From a virus, in IMG/VR virus record IMGVR_UViG_3300043411_000968, positions 1 to 43,469 of that record: 43,469 nt of DNA. The stretch is one strand, 5' to 3'. This document shows positions 18,130 to 26,279 of this stretch, piece after piece. How positions within the stretch are numbered: position 1 is the stretch's first letter; the number at the start of each line of letters is the position of its first letter. The notes under the pieces were generated by a model that was given only the letters and a program-made list of their open reading frames with translations, did not search any database and had not been told where the DNA came from. The position numbers and the translations under genes are program-made.

Positions 18130-18564
18130 ATGCAAACAGCTACAGTAAAACAGATGTTCAAGGACATGGGTTATGAATTTGAAATCATGCCCATAGGAGT
18201 ATTCCAGGATGTTTCAGACAAACAGTTTAAGATTAAAACACTGGATAGTTCTGGAACAGAAGTTTGGAAACTAATAACCAAGATTGTTAGAAAACCATCT
18301 GCGTTAAAAATGGAAGTCAGAACTACCAACAATAAACTGTTCTGTTCTCCAGATCATAAAGTCTTGGTAAAAAACAATCAAACAAATGCTTCTTTCTATG
18401 AAGAGATAGCAGTGTTACTAGGGAATGAATCTTCATTTAAAATAAGATCAAAACAAGGATGGGAAGAATTTTCTATTATTCAACATAAAGACAATCTTCC
18501 AATTGCAGATTTTGAAGTTGAAGAAGAACATTCTTACCTAAGTGATGGTTTAATGTCACATAAC
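18130..18564 (+). other. Split-intein C-fragment in UvsX, 145 residues
   Basis: The C-fragment contains splicing block B (SPDHKVLV) and blocks F and G ending HN before extein Thr. No endonuclease domain is present. With the 15-residue N-fragment it makes a mini-intein of about 160 residues. The split lies before block B, much nearer the N-terminus than in classical DnaE-type split inteins. Confidence 0.9.
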
Positions 18565-19116
18565 ACAATTTATGGTGATCCCACAACTGTACCAGGAGGA
18601 AAAGCACTTCCTTACAATGCAAGCATAAGAATCAAACTTGGTGGAGGAGCACAGATCAAGAAAACTGTTGATGGTGAAGAAAGAGTTATAGGAGTTTCAG
18701 TAACAGCTAACATCATCAAAAACAGAATGTCTGCACCTTTTAGGAAAATTGATTTTGAAATACATTTTGGTAAAGGGATAAGAGAACATGAACAAGTGTT
18801 TGATTATCTCAGAACTTGGTGTGACAAACATCAAGATACTCCAGCTAAGTTAGGTGATGTTAAAATAACAATTTCTGGAACAGGAGCTTGGAAAGAACTG
18901 AACTTATCAAACATAGTAACAGGAGAGGTATTAGATACAGTTAAGTTTTATAAAGCTGACTTTGCTAACATCTTATACAATCCTAAGTATAAAAAAGAGA
19001 TGACAGCTTTGATGGACGCTGCTTACCTATGGACTTCTGATGAAGAAGAACACCTAACTCTTGGTGAAGTATTACCAGAAGAAGCTATTGAAGATCCCCT
19101 AACGATTTCAACTTAG
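18130..19116 (+). CDS. uvsX: UvsX C-terminal precursor with split-intein C-fragment
   Basis: Of 328 residues, 1-145 are the intein C-fragment and 146-328 the C-terminal extein. Block B reads FCSPDHKVLV. Block F/G reads ADFEVEEEHSYLSDG and ends MSHN followed by Thr. The extein continues TIYGDPTTVPGGKALPYNAS, the expected RecA/UvsX loop after REKIG, and ends with an acidic tail. Trans-splicing with the upstream 15-residue fragment would leave a REKIG-TIYGDP junction. The frame is the same as the upstream gene, with TAA-ACT-ATG between them. Read-through of the TAA would give a contiguous 162-residue intein instead. Confidence 0.92.
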   Translation: MQTATVKQMFKDMGYEFEIMPIGVFQDVSDKQFKIKTLDSSGTEVWKLITKIVRKPSALKMEVRTTNNKLFCSPDHKVLVKNNQTNASFYEEIAVLLGNESSFKIRSKQGWEEFSIIQHKDNLPIADFEVEEEHSYLSDGLMSHNTIYGDPTTVPGGKALPYNASIRIKLGGGAQIKKTVDGEERVIGVSVTANIIKNRMSAPFRKIDFEIHFGKGIREHEQVFDYLRTWCDKHQDTPAKLGDVKITISGTGAWKELNLSNIVTGEVLDTVKFYKADFANILYNPKYKKEMTALMDAAYLWTSDEEEHLTLGEVLPEEAIEDPLTIST

Positions 19117-19134
19117 TACCAACACTGTTAGTAT
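19106..19134 (+). promoter_or_regulatory. Promoter-like site abutting dUTPase gene
   Basis: TTTCAA at 19106-19111 and TAGTAT at 19129-19134 are 17 nt apart, and the ATG at 19141 starts 6 nt after TAGTAT. An alternative -10, TATGAT, ends 3 nt before the ATG. Start-adjacent placement matches other units here. Confidence 0.4.
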
Positions 19135-19140
19135 GATGTC

Positions 19141-19650
19141 ATGTCTACCAGAGTAAATCTCAGTTTCAAACAACTAAACCCCAACGCAAAACTCCCAACC
19201 AAAGCTTATAACAATGATGTAGGTCTTGATATCTACTGTGACTCTGATGTATCATTACTTCCTATGCAAGTAACAGAAGTTAAAACAGGTCTTGCTTTAG
19301 CAGAACTCTGTGCAGAAGAAAATCATACAGTGTCATATGATTCTTATGGTTATCCCGCCTCAGAAATTACTTTAGAAAAAACTTTCTTCTTGAAGGTTGA
19401 AGGCAGAAGTGGATTAGCTAAACGTGGAATATTTCCAGTAGGAGGGATCATTGATCCAGGTTATAGAGGTGAAGTAGGAGTGTTGTTAGTAAACATGAAT
19501 CCTGAACCTATTAAATTTAGCCAAGGTACTAAAATAGCACAACTAGTTCCTTACTTGATTCAAGATATTAGTATCAGTGATATTAAACTAGTAGAACAAG
19601 TAACAGAGACTCAAAGAGGATCAAAAGGGTTTGGTAGTTCTGGAATATGA
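19141..19650 (+). CDS. dut: dUTPase (deoxyuridine triphosphate nucleotidohydrolase)
   Basis: All five trimeric dUTPase motifs are visible in 169 residues: DVGLDIY (1), EGRSGLAKRG (2), GGIIDPGYRGEV (3), GTKIAQLVP (4) and the Gly-rich GSKGFGSSG at the C-terminus (5). The enzyme hydrolyses dUTP to dUMP and PPi, keeping uracil out of DNA and feeding dTMP synthesis. An insert of about 20 residues lies between motifs 1 and 2. The TGA overlaps the ATG of the downstream nuclease, so the two are translationally coupled. It works with the RNR and ThyA genes of this window. Confidence 0.96.
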   Translation: MSTRVNLSFKQLNPNAKLPTKAYNNDVGLDIYCDSDVSLLPMQVTEVKTGLALAELCAEENHTVSYDSYGYPASEITLEKTFFLKVEGRSGLAKRGIFPVGGIIDPGYRGEVGVLLVNMNPEPIKFSQGTKIAQLVPYLIQDISISDIKLVEQVTETQRGSKGFGSSGI

Positions 19651-20654
19651 ATCTTAGTGAAGATAAAAGAACTATTATTCTCTATGATGGGTTTAACAAC
19701 TTCATCAGAAATTTTGTTGTTAACGAAGCAATGAATGCTAATGGAGATTTATATGGAGGGGCACTAGGAGTTGTCAGATCTATTAAGAATCTTACTAAAC
19801 TACTCTCACCAAAACTCTTTGTTGTTGTCTGGGAACAAGGTGGTGGATCGCCAAGAAGGAAAAAAATATTCCCAGAATACAAAGCTAACAGGATCAAAGC
19901 TAACAAAGAAGTATTAACAGAAGGATTCAAAACAGACAGAAGTTGTCTTCTTCAAGATGAAGAAACTAAAACAAGACAACTTTTATTCTTGATTAAGGTT
20001 CTTGCAAATCTTCCTGTATTACAGATTTATATTCCAGACACAGAAGGTGATGATGTAGTGGCTTTCTTAGCTAAGAGAGAGTTTGCTCAAGATAGTTCTG
20101 ATAAAATCATAGTATCCAATGATAAAGATTTTTATCAGCTCCTAGATGATCCAAAAGTAAAAATCTATGATACCAGTAAGAAATTAATCATAACTAAACA
20201 AGATGTTGAAAAAAACACTGAGATTACTCCTAGAAACTTTGCTCTTGCTAAATCCATTATAGGAGATACTAGTGATAACATACCAGGAGTTCCGGGTTTG
20301 GGATTTAAGACTCTATCAAAAAGATTCCCTCAGTTTCTTGATTCAACTAGAGACATTGAGATTAAAGAAGTTATAGAATATGCTAAAGCTAGTATAGTTG
20401 GAGTAAAAAAACCTCTGAAGTGCTATGAAGAAATAATCAATTCAGAAGAAACTATCAAAAGAAACTGGCAATTGATCTACCTTGATACAAACGTGTTTTC
20501 AGCTTCTCAGATTGAAAGAATCAAATACAAAGTAGAAGAGTTTGTACCAAAAATGGATTATCTAGAGTTTTTAAAATGTTACTCAGCAGCTAGTTTGCCT
20601 ATCAACCAAGAAACCAATCAAATTACCGCTGATTTAAAAACTTTACTCAAATAA
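19647..20654 (+). CDS. FEN-type 5'-3' exonuclease / RNase H
   Basis: The 335-residue protein has the acidic metal-ligand signature of the 5' nuclease family. It includes LYDGFN near the start, DTEGDDVVA at about residue 132, SNDKDF at about 152 and the helix-hairpin-helix-like GDTSDNIPGVPG at about 210. A flexible Arg/Lys-rich segment (RRKKIFPEYKANR) matches the helical arch. T4 Rnh is the likely role model, removing RNA primers and flaps during lagging-strand synthesis. It overlaps the dUTPase stop by four bases (ATGA). Confidence 0.9.
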   Translation: MNLSEDKRTIILYDGFNNFIRNFVVNEAMNANGDLYGGALGVVRSIKNLTKLLSPKLFVVVWEQGGGSPRRKKIFPEYKANRIKANKEVLTEGFKTDRSCLLQDEETKTRQLLFLIKVLANLPVLQIYIPDTEGDDVVAFLAKREFAQDSSDKIIVSNDKDFYQLLDDPKVKIYDTSKKLIITKQDVEKNTEITPRNFALAKSIIGDTSDNIPGVPGLGFKTLSKRFPQFLDSTRDIEIKEVIEYAKASIVGVKKPLKCYEEIINSEETIKRNWQLIYLDTNVFSASQIERIKYKVEEFVPKMDYLEFLKCYSAASLPINQETNQITADLKTLLK

Positions 20655-20660
20655 AATAAC

Positions 20661-20701
20661 AAGATATAGGATTTTTTTCATCAGTCAGATTCTTATATCT
20701 T
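20661..20701 (+). repeat. Inverted repeat before helicase gene
   Basis: AAGATATA at 20661-20668 and its perfect complement TATATCTT at 20694-20701 flank a 25-nt spacer containing a T7 run. The right arm overlaps the -35-like CTTACC of the helicase promoter, so it may be an operator. A terminator is unlikely because the stem is all A/T except one pair. Confidence 0.35.
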
Positions 20702-20727
20702 ACCCACTCTTGACTGTTGACTAATAA
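20699..20727 (+). promoter_or_regulatory. Promoter-like site abutting helicase gene
   Basis: CTTACC at 20699-20704 and TAATAA at 20722-20727 are 17 nt apart. The ATG at 20734 begins 6 nt after the -10-like hexamer. There is no Shine-Dalgarno site. Confidence 0.4.
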
Positions 20728-20733
20728 AAAACC

Positions 20734-22182
20734 ATGATAACAACAGAAGAAAAACAAAACAACAATAATGATATGTTTAAACACCTTGGAAGACCCTTTC
20801 AAGAAAAAGTAGTACAAGCTCTGGTATCAGATAGAGTTTGGGCAGCAGGTTTCGTAGATTTGTTTGAAGTTGAAAAAACCTTAGAGTATGTTGATTTAAA
20901 ACTTATAGCAGAATCACACATCAACCACTTTAAAGAATACAAAGAGTTTCCGTCTGTAGAATTACTTGCTTCAATTCTAAGAGATAAACTTAAAGCAGAT
21001 CAAGATGATTCAATTAGAGAGAAAGTAATCACTCAGATAAAAAGAATTGTTACCAACAAAGATGTTGGTGATTTAGACTGGGTTAAAGAAAAAGCTTTTT
21101 CTTTTTGTAAAAAACAACAGATTAAACAAGCTTTGTTAGAATCAGCATCCTTGATTGAAGATGAGGGAAGTTATGACACCATTGTCTTGAAAATGAAGAA
21201 AGCTATTTCTGCTGGAATTCCAGTAAGTGATGGATTGGACTATAACAATGATATTGATGCGCGTTATTCTGAAACTTATAGAAGATGTGTGGCAACAAGA
21301 GTTGAACAGTTAGATCAAAAAAACATTCTTAATGGAGGATTAGGTGGTGGAGAACTAGGAATAGTTGTTGCAGTATCAGGAGCAGGTAAAAGCCACGTAC
21401 TTATTCATTTTGGAGCTCAAGCTTTACTTCAAGGAAAGAACGTTCTTCATTATACCCTTGAGTTGAATGAAAGAATTACTGGTATCAGATATGACTCACA
21501 TATAACTCAGATTAGTTCTACAGACTGTCTTGAGAAGAAACAAGAAATCAAACAATATTTTGAAGAATTTGGTTCAAATCTTGGTAAACTTAGAATAAAA
21601 CATCTTCCTCCCAAGTCAACCAATGTTAATACACTTAAAACTCACATGGAGAAGTTGAAATTAAAAGACTTTGTTCCAGATCTTATCTTGGTTGACTATG
21701 TTGGTATCATGAGAAGTTTGAACAAGTATGAACTACTAAGACTTGAACTAAAAGAAGCTGTACAAGACTTAAGAGATTTAGCAGAAGAACTAGATATTCC
21801 CATCTGGACTGCACTGCAATCAAACAAAGATGGAGCCAACAGTGACATAGTTGACATGACAAACCTAGCAGAAGGTTTTTCGCAAGCTCAACCTGCTGAT
21901 GTTATCTTGGGGTTATCAAGAAAACAAGAAAATAAAAAAACTGGTTTCGGGCACCTGTTCATTGCCAAAAACAGGGCAGGTATTGATGGAATACTTTACA
22001 AGATGCACTTGGATACTGCAAAAAGCACTCTGACACTTTATGATTCAGATCATAAACCAGAGCAAGATGCAGTAGAACAAGTAGGAAAAACGATGAAGAC
22101 AAGTTCTGCTAACTATCAAGCAAAAAACAACTTCACAAAGACAGTAAAAAACAATGAAGACTACTTCAGAAAAGTATCATAA
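20734..22182 (+). CDS. Replicative DNA helicase, DnaB/gp41 family
   Basis: The 482-residue length is typical of gp41/DnaB helicases. After an N-terminal helical domain, the RecA-like motor has a Walker A near residue 215 (AVSGAGKSHVL) and a Walker B (DLILVDYVGIM) near 325. It continues with the DnaB-like ALQSNKDG and the LFIAKNRAG segment that contains the arginine finger region. It unwinds duplex DNA ahead of the fork as a hexamer. Loader and primase genes are not in the window. The next 99 bp before the HNH gene hold only A+T-rich sequence with no clear terminator. Confidence 0.92.
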   Translation: MITTEEKQNNNNDMFKHLGRPFQEKVVQALVSDRVWAAGFVDLFEVEKTLEYVDLKLIAESHINHFKEYKEFPSVELLASILRDKLKADQDDSIREKVITQIKRIVTNKDVGDLDWVKEKAFSFCKKQQIKQALLESASLIEDEGSYDTIVLKMKKAISAGIPVSDGLDYNNDIDARYSETYRRCVATRVEQLDQKNILNGGLGGGELGIVVAVSGAGKSHVLIHFGAQALLQGKNVLHYTLELNERITGIRYDSHITQISSTDCLEKKQEIKQYFEEFGSNLGKLRIKHLPPKSTNVNTLKTHMEKLKLKDFVPDLILVDYVGIMRSLNKYELLRLELKEAVQDLRDLAEELDIPIWTALQSNKDGANSDIVDMTNLAEGFSQAQPADVILGLSRKQENKKTGFGHLFIAKNRAGIDGILYKMHLDTAKSTLTLYDSDHKPEQDAVEQVGKTMKTSSANYQAKNNFTKTVKNNEDYFRKVS

Positions 22183-22281
22183 TAATCACCTCTATGTCAC
22201 TAATCACCGGGAGATCCACCTATAAACCTTTTTTATATTTTTTATGTTATTTTTTTGAATTGGCAAACATAGTTAGATAAA

Positions 22282-22929
22282 ATGCAAGAACGTATAGATC
22301 ATCAAGGTAAAAAATATGGCAAATTAACCGTTTTATCTTTCTCTCATTCTGACAAACATCGTCAATCCTTTTGGTTTTGTTTATGTGATTGTGGAAATAA
22401 ATGTGCAGTAAATCTTTCAAGATCATTAGATAGAAAAACAAAATCTTGTGGTTGTTTGAGAGGAGATAAAGAAATAAGAAAAAAAATTAATGAAAAAAGA
22501 GCGAGCAACATAACAGAAGAAAGTTTAAAATTAGTTTTTTATAAAATGAAATATGGATCTTATAAGTTAAGACATAAGAGAAAATTTGGTAATGAAATTT
22601 TTCTGAGTTTAGAAGAATTTATCAAAATAACAAAAGATCCATGTAAATATTGTGGGCAACTGTATTCAATAAAATTTCATTCTTGTTACAAACAAGACGG
22701 AACAGTAAAAATATATACAAAAAAACAATTATCATATATAAAACTTAAAAATGTTCATATAGAACTTAATGGTTTGGATAGGGTAGATAACTTAAAAGGA
22801 TATTCTTTGAATAATGTTGTTTCTTGTTGTGGACGTTGTAATGGAATGAAAATGCAGCATTCTGTTGAAGAATTTTTCAAACATATTAAAAATATATTTG
22901 AATTTAGCAAATTAGGAGAAAATAAATAG
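22282..22929 (+). CDS. Free-standing HNH homing endonuclease
   Basis: This 215-residue protein begins with a zinc-ribbon-like module (GKLTVLSF, CLCDCGN, SCGCLRG) seen in HNH/AP2-type homing endonucleases. It ends with an HNH domain: CKYCG, NGLDRVDN, NNVVSCCGRCN and MK. The base composition is more A-rich than flanking genes. It sits between the helicase and nrdB, and its stop codon overlaps the nrdB GTG. Such enzymes cut intron- or HEG-free alleles and copy themselves in; no intron is visible here. A TAGTTA hexamer ends 6 nt before the ATG. Confidence 0.88.
   Translation: MQERIDHQGKKYGKLTVLSFSHSDKHRQSFWFCLCDCGNKCAVNLSRSLDRKTKSCGCLRGDKEIRKKINEKRASNITEESLKLVFYKMKYGSYKLRHKRKFGNEIFLSLEEFIKITKDPCKYCGQLYSIKFHSCYKQDGTVKIYTKKQLSYIKLKNVHIELNGLDRVDNLKGYSLNNVVSCCGRCNGMKMQHSVEEFFKHIKNIFEFSKLGENK
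22914..22918 (+). promoter_or_regulatory. AGGAG ribosome-binding site for nrdB inside HNH gene
   Basis: AGGAG ends exactly 10 nt before the nrdB GTG at 22929 and lies in the last codons of the HNH endonuclease. Its spacing equals that of other AGGAG-GTG pairs in this window. The endonuclease gene therefore supplies the translation signal for nrdB. Confidence 0.65.
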
Positions 22930-23927
22930 TGGGTCTTGTTAACATCCGCAACAATTACAAGCCGTTCATATACGGGAAATGTCACGATTTCTGGCTTAAG
23001 CAACAACAAGCTCACTGGCTTCCAACAGAAGTACAGATGGGACCTGATATTCAAGACTGGAAACTAAACCTGTCAGAAACAGAAAAACAAGTCATAGCTG
23101 GTATTCTTAAAGGATTCATCCAGACAGAACTCATAGTAAATGACTACTGGCAACAAGTATCAAGATGGTTTCCTCATCCTGAGATATCAATGATGGCTTC
23201 AACATTTAGTTCTGTTGAATCAATTCATACTGTTGCCTATGCTCACTTAAACGACACTCTTGGCATAGAAGACTATGATGCTTTCTTAACAGAACCAACA
23301 GCAAAAGCAAAGATTGACCGTTTAGTATTTGAAGGAACACCTCAGTTAACCAACCTTACATCTCCAGAACAACTTGGAAACATTGCTAGAAGTTTAGCGG
23401 TGTTTTCAGGTTTTACAGAAGGAGTCAGTTTGTTTTCTAGTTTTGCTGTATTGTTTAATTTCAGCAGGTTTAATAAACTTAAAGGAGTTGGACAGATAAT
23501 CAGTTGGAGTATTCTTGATGAATCTTTACATTCAGAAGCAGGTTGTTGGTTGTTTAGAGAACTCATCAAAGAACATCCTGAACTATGGACAGATGAACTA
23601 AAAAAACAAATCTATGATGCCGCCAGAATAACGATTGAAATAGAAGACGCTTTTATTGATAAAGTATTTGATTCTGGTGAAGTTGAAGGAATAACTCCCA
23701 AAGAAGTAAAAACATTCATCAGACACAGGGCTAATGTCAAACTAGGAGAACTGATGTGTAAAACAAACTGGAAGAACCTAGATCAAGAAGCACTAAAGAA
23801 CATGAGTTGGTTTGATACCTTGTCACTTGGAGTATCACAACAAGATTTCTTTGCTGGACGTGAAACAGGTTATAGTAAAGGCAGTATAGATTTTTCAATG
23901 GAAAAAGTGTTTGGAGAACAACAATGA
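22929..23927 (+). CDS. nrdB: Ribonucleotide reductase small subunit (class I, NrdB-like)
   Basis: The 332-residue subunit houses the diiron-tyrosyl radical that starts nucleotide reduction in NrdA. Visible ligands include ESIH, the following Tyr four residues later (HTVAY, the E. coli Tyr122 position), and DESLH. The first metal ligand, Asp84 in E. coli, aligns with Glu in IQTELIV by eye. The GTG start at 22929 overlaps the HNH stop. A later ATG would delete conserved N-terminal sequence. The TGA overlaps the nrdA ATG (ATGATC), so both subunits are co-translated. It is not interrupted by an intein. Confidence 0.94.
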   Translation: MGLVNIRNNYKPFIYGKCHDFWLKQQQAHWLPTEVQMGPDIQDWKLNLSETEKQVIAGILKGFIQTELIVNDYWQQVSRWFPHPEISMMASTFSSVESIHTVAYAHLNDTLGIEDYDAFLTEPTAKAKIDRLVFEGTPQLTNLTSPEQLGNIARSLAVFSGFTEGVSLFSSFAVLFNFSRFNKLKGVGQIISWSILDESLHSEAGCWLFRELIKEHPELWTDELKKQIYDAARITIEIEDAFIDKVFDSGEVEGITPKEVKTFIRHRANVKLGELMCKTNWKNLDQEALKNMSWFDTLSLGVSQQDFFAGRETGYSKGSIDFSMEKVFGEQQ

Positions 23928-26239
23928 TCGTTACGTTAGAATGGTTAAAATCAGTAGGAGAAGCTCCTGAATGGTGTACGGATGAAAGTTATAAAATACT
24001 CTGTGGAGGATATTTGTTGGAAGATGAAACTCCTAAACAGATGTATCAGAGAATATCTTATGCTTCTGCTAAAAGATTAAACAAACCAGAGTTGGGAGAA
24101 CAGTTTTTTAACCTGTTCTGGAAAAACTGGTTAGGTCCAGCATCACCTGTTTGTTCAAACATGGGAACTGATAGAGGATTACCAATCAGTTGTTTAACGG
24201 GTGACACTTGGGTAAATACTGAAACAGGGGGCAAACAAATTAAAGATATTGAAATTGGTGATTTGGTTCTTACCCATGAAGGAAGATATAGAAGAGTTAC
24301 AAATAAATCTTTTAGGATGTCTGAAAATGATATTTATGAACTTCAGGTTAAAACTAGAACTACAAAAATAAAAATAACAGGAAACCATCCAGTTTTAACT
24401 AATTTAGGCTGGATAAGAGTTGATGAACTTGACAGATCTAAACATTGGATTGCAGTTAACAAACAAATTGAAACAATAGAGGAAGGTTATATAATAGATT
24501 TATCAACTCATTGCCAATATAAAACAAAAGAAATTAATGGGAAGTTATATAAATCACAAGAAACAAAAGAAACGAAACCCTCAAAACAATTAAAGAATGG
24601 AATTGTTTCTTATTATGCCTCCCCTAACCGTTTTATAGAATTCAATGAGGAAGTTGCTTGGGCTATAGGATTATGGTTTGCTGAAGGAAGTAGATCTATA
24701 AATAACAAAAAAATGGCAAATGGAATTAGAATAACTGTTAGCCACAAAGAAGAAGAATTTGCTAAACGTTGGATTGAAATATTTCAAAAGTATTTTAATT
24801 TAAATGGGAACTATTACCTTTCTGAAGTTGTTAGAAACAATAAAAAAAATAGATGGATTTCTGCTAATATTAATGGTAATATAATTGGCGAGTGGTTTTC
24901 AAGAGAATTTGGAGTGGGTTGTAAAAACAAAACATTGCCAAAATGGTTGTTAAATTCTCCTAAATCTGTTTTAAAGGCATTTTTACGCGGTGTTTTAGAT
25001 GGGGATGGCTCAAAATATAAAACGACAAGTACAGAAAAAATCACTCTTGCTAACCCAGAATTATTGCTAGGAATCTATAATATTTGTTTGAAACTGGGAT
25101 TAGCAGTTTCAATGCAAATGGAATCAAAGAGTGGAAAGTTATCAAAACAAAGATTTGTCTACTCTCTTAATATTTTTGAAAGTAATCTTTTGGGTAAACA
25201 AATTCACAAATCAAACATTGGAATCCAATTTGGAAAAAATCTTTATTGCCCAATAATGAATTTGAAACATATTCCAGATCATAATGAAAATGTTTATGAT
25301 ATTACAGTAGAAGATGATCATTCTTTCTCTGTTTGTGGGGTAGTAGTACATAATTGTTTTGGAGTCTGTGTCCCTGATAGTGTTAATGGTATCATGAGTT
25401 CAATGCATGAACTTGGGATGATGTCAAAATATGGTGGAGGGGTTGCCCTGCACTATAATAAAGTTAGAGGAAGAGGAGCAAAGATAAAAGGAAACGGATA
25501 CTCAGATGGAGTTGTTCCGTTTATAAAAATTCAAGATTCAACTACAGTTGGAATATCTCAAGGAGGTACTAGGAGAGGAGCCTCGGCAGGTTATCTTGAT
25601 TTAGATCAAACAGATACTCCAGAATTCTTAAAAATAAGAAAACCTCAAGGTGATCCTAACAGACAATGTTTGAACATTCACCAAGCTGTTTGTATCACTG
25701 ATGAATTCATGAACAAAGTTAAAGAAGGTGATCTTGAGTCTAGAAAACTCTGGTTAGAAATTCTTAAAACAAGATTTGAAACAGGTGAACCATATATTTT
25801 CTTTTCTGATAATGTAAACAACCAAAATCCTGAATCCTATAAAAACCTTGGGTTTAAAGTCATAGGAAGCAATATTTGCACAGAAATTGCACTTAAAAGC
25901 GACGAGGAGCATAGTTTTGTTTGTTGTTTATCTTCTATGAATCTATCAACTTGGGAACAGTGGAAAGATACAAATGCTGTTCAACTAGCTACTTGGTTTC
26001 TTGATGGTGTAATGGAAGAGTTTATTGCTAAAGCAGATACCATTCCAGGTTTTGAAAGATCTGTTAAATTTGCTAAGAAGTCTAGAGCTCTTGGTTTAGG
26101 TTGTGTAGCTAAAGGAAGTAAAATTGAAGTTATTGATACAGTAGAAATTAACGGTAAAAACTATCTTTTAGAGGATGATATTGTTGTTGAAAACAAAACT
26201 TTCAAAGTTAGAGAAATTATAAATCAAATTAAATTCTGA
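23924..26239 (+). CDS. nrdA: Ribonucleotide reductase large subunit, N-terminal precursor with full intein and split-intein N-fragment
   Basis: NrdA reduces ribonucleotides to deoxyribonucleotides using the NrdB radical. Of 771 residues, 1-89 and 478-726 are extein, 90-477 a contiguous intein and 727-771 the start of a split intein. The extein resumes CFGVCVPDSVNGIM after the first intein, placing it before a conserved Cys, equivalent to E. coli Cys225. Further on, ICTEIAL and CCLSSMNLS match the active-site NxCxE and Cys462 regions. The second insertion follows RALGLG, where TMGFHTLLQ should continue. The N-terminal extein shows no recognisable ATP-cone. The ATG has GGAG seven bases upstream. 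Confidence 0.93.
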   Translation: MIVTLEWLKSVGEAPEWCTDESYKILCGGYLLEDETPKQMYQRISYASAKRLNKPELGEQFFNLFWKNWLGPASPVCSNMGTDRGLPISCLTGDTWVNTETGGKQIKDIEIGDLVLTHEGRYRRVTNKSFRMSENDIYELQVKTRTTKIKITGNHPVLTNLGWIRVDELDRSKHWIAVNKQIETIEEGYIIDLSTHCQYKTKEINGKLYKSQETKETKPSKQLKNGIVSYYASPNRFIEFNEEVAWAIGLWFAEGSRSINNKKMANGIRITVSHKEEEFAKRWIEIFQKYFNLNGNYYLSEVVRNNKKNRWISANINGNIIGEWFSREFGVGCKNKTLPKWLLNSPKSVLKAFLRGVLDGDGSKYKTTSTEKITLANPELLLGIYNICLKLGLAVSMQMESKSGKLSKQRFVYSLNIFESNLLGKQIHKSNIGIQFGKNLYCPIMNLKHIPDHNENVYDITVEDDHSFSVCGVVVHNCFGVCVPDSVNGIMSSMHELGMMSKYGGGVALHYNKVRGRGAKIKGNGYSDGVVPFIKIQDSTTVGISQGGTRRGASAGYLDLDQTDTPEFLKIRKPQGDPNRQCLNIHQAVCITDEFMNKVKEGDLESRKLWLEILKTRFETGEPYIFFSDNVNNQNPESYKNLGFKVIGSNICTEIALKSDEEHSFVCCLSSMNLSTWEQWKDTNAVQLATWFLDGVMEEFIAKADTIPGFERSVKFAKKSRALGLGCVAKGSKIEVIDTVEINGKNYLLEDDIVVENKTFKVREIINQIKF
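24191..25354 (+). mobile_element. Contiguous LAGLIDADG intein in NrdA
   Basis: Residues 90-477 of the precursor (388 aa) form a full intein. It starts CLTGDTWVNTETG, and block B is TGNHPVLTN. Endonuclease motifs are AIGLWFAEGSR and FLRGVLDGDGS. Blocks F/G read VYDITVEDDHSFSV and VVVHN, followed by extein Cys. It interrupts GLPIS-CFGVCVPDS immediately before the conserved Cys. Confidence 0.95.
26102..26236 (+). other. Split-intein N-fragment in NrdA, 45 residues
   Basis: The fragment begins CVAKGSKIEVIDTVEING after RALGLG and stops 45 residues later at TGA. It has a block-A-like start, but no block B, which is on the C-fragment. The partner is encoded 1,074 bp downstream, beyond the GIY-YIG gene. 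Confidence 0.88.
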
Positions 26240-26279
26240 CTTGGATTGGTAATCTTTGGGTTTCATGATAATTATTTGG

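Noticed and set aside
22183-22281. A terminator or group I intron between helicase and HNH gene
   Set aside because: Only A+T-rich runs and weak stems are seen, and no intron core motifs; the gap is 99 bp.
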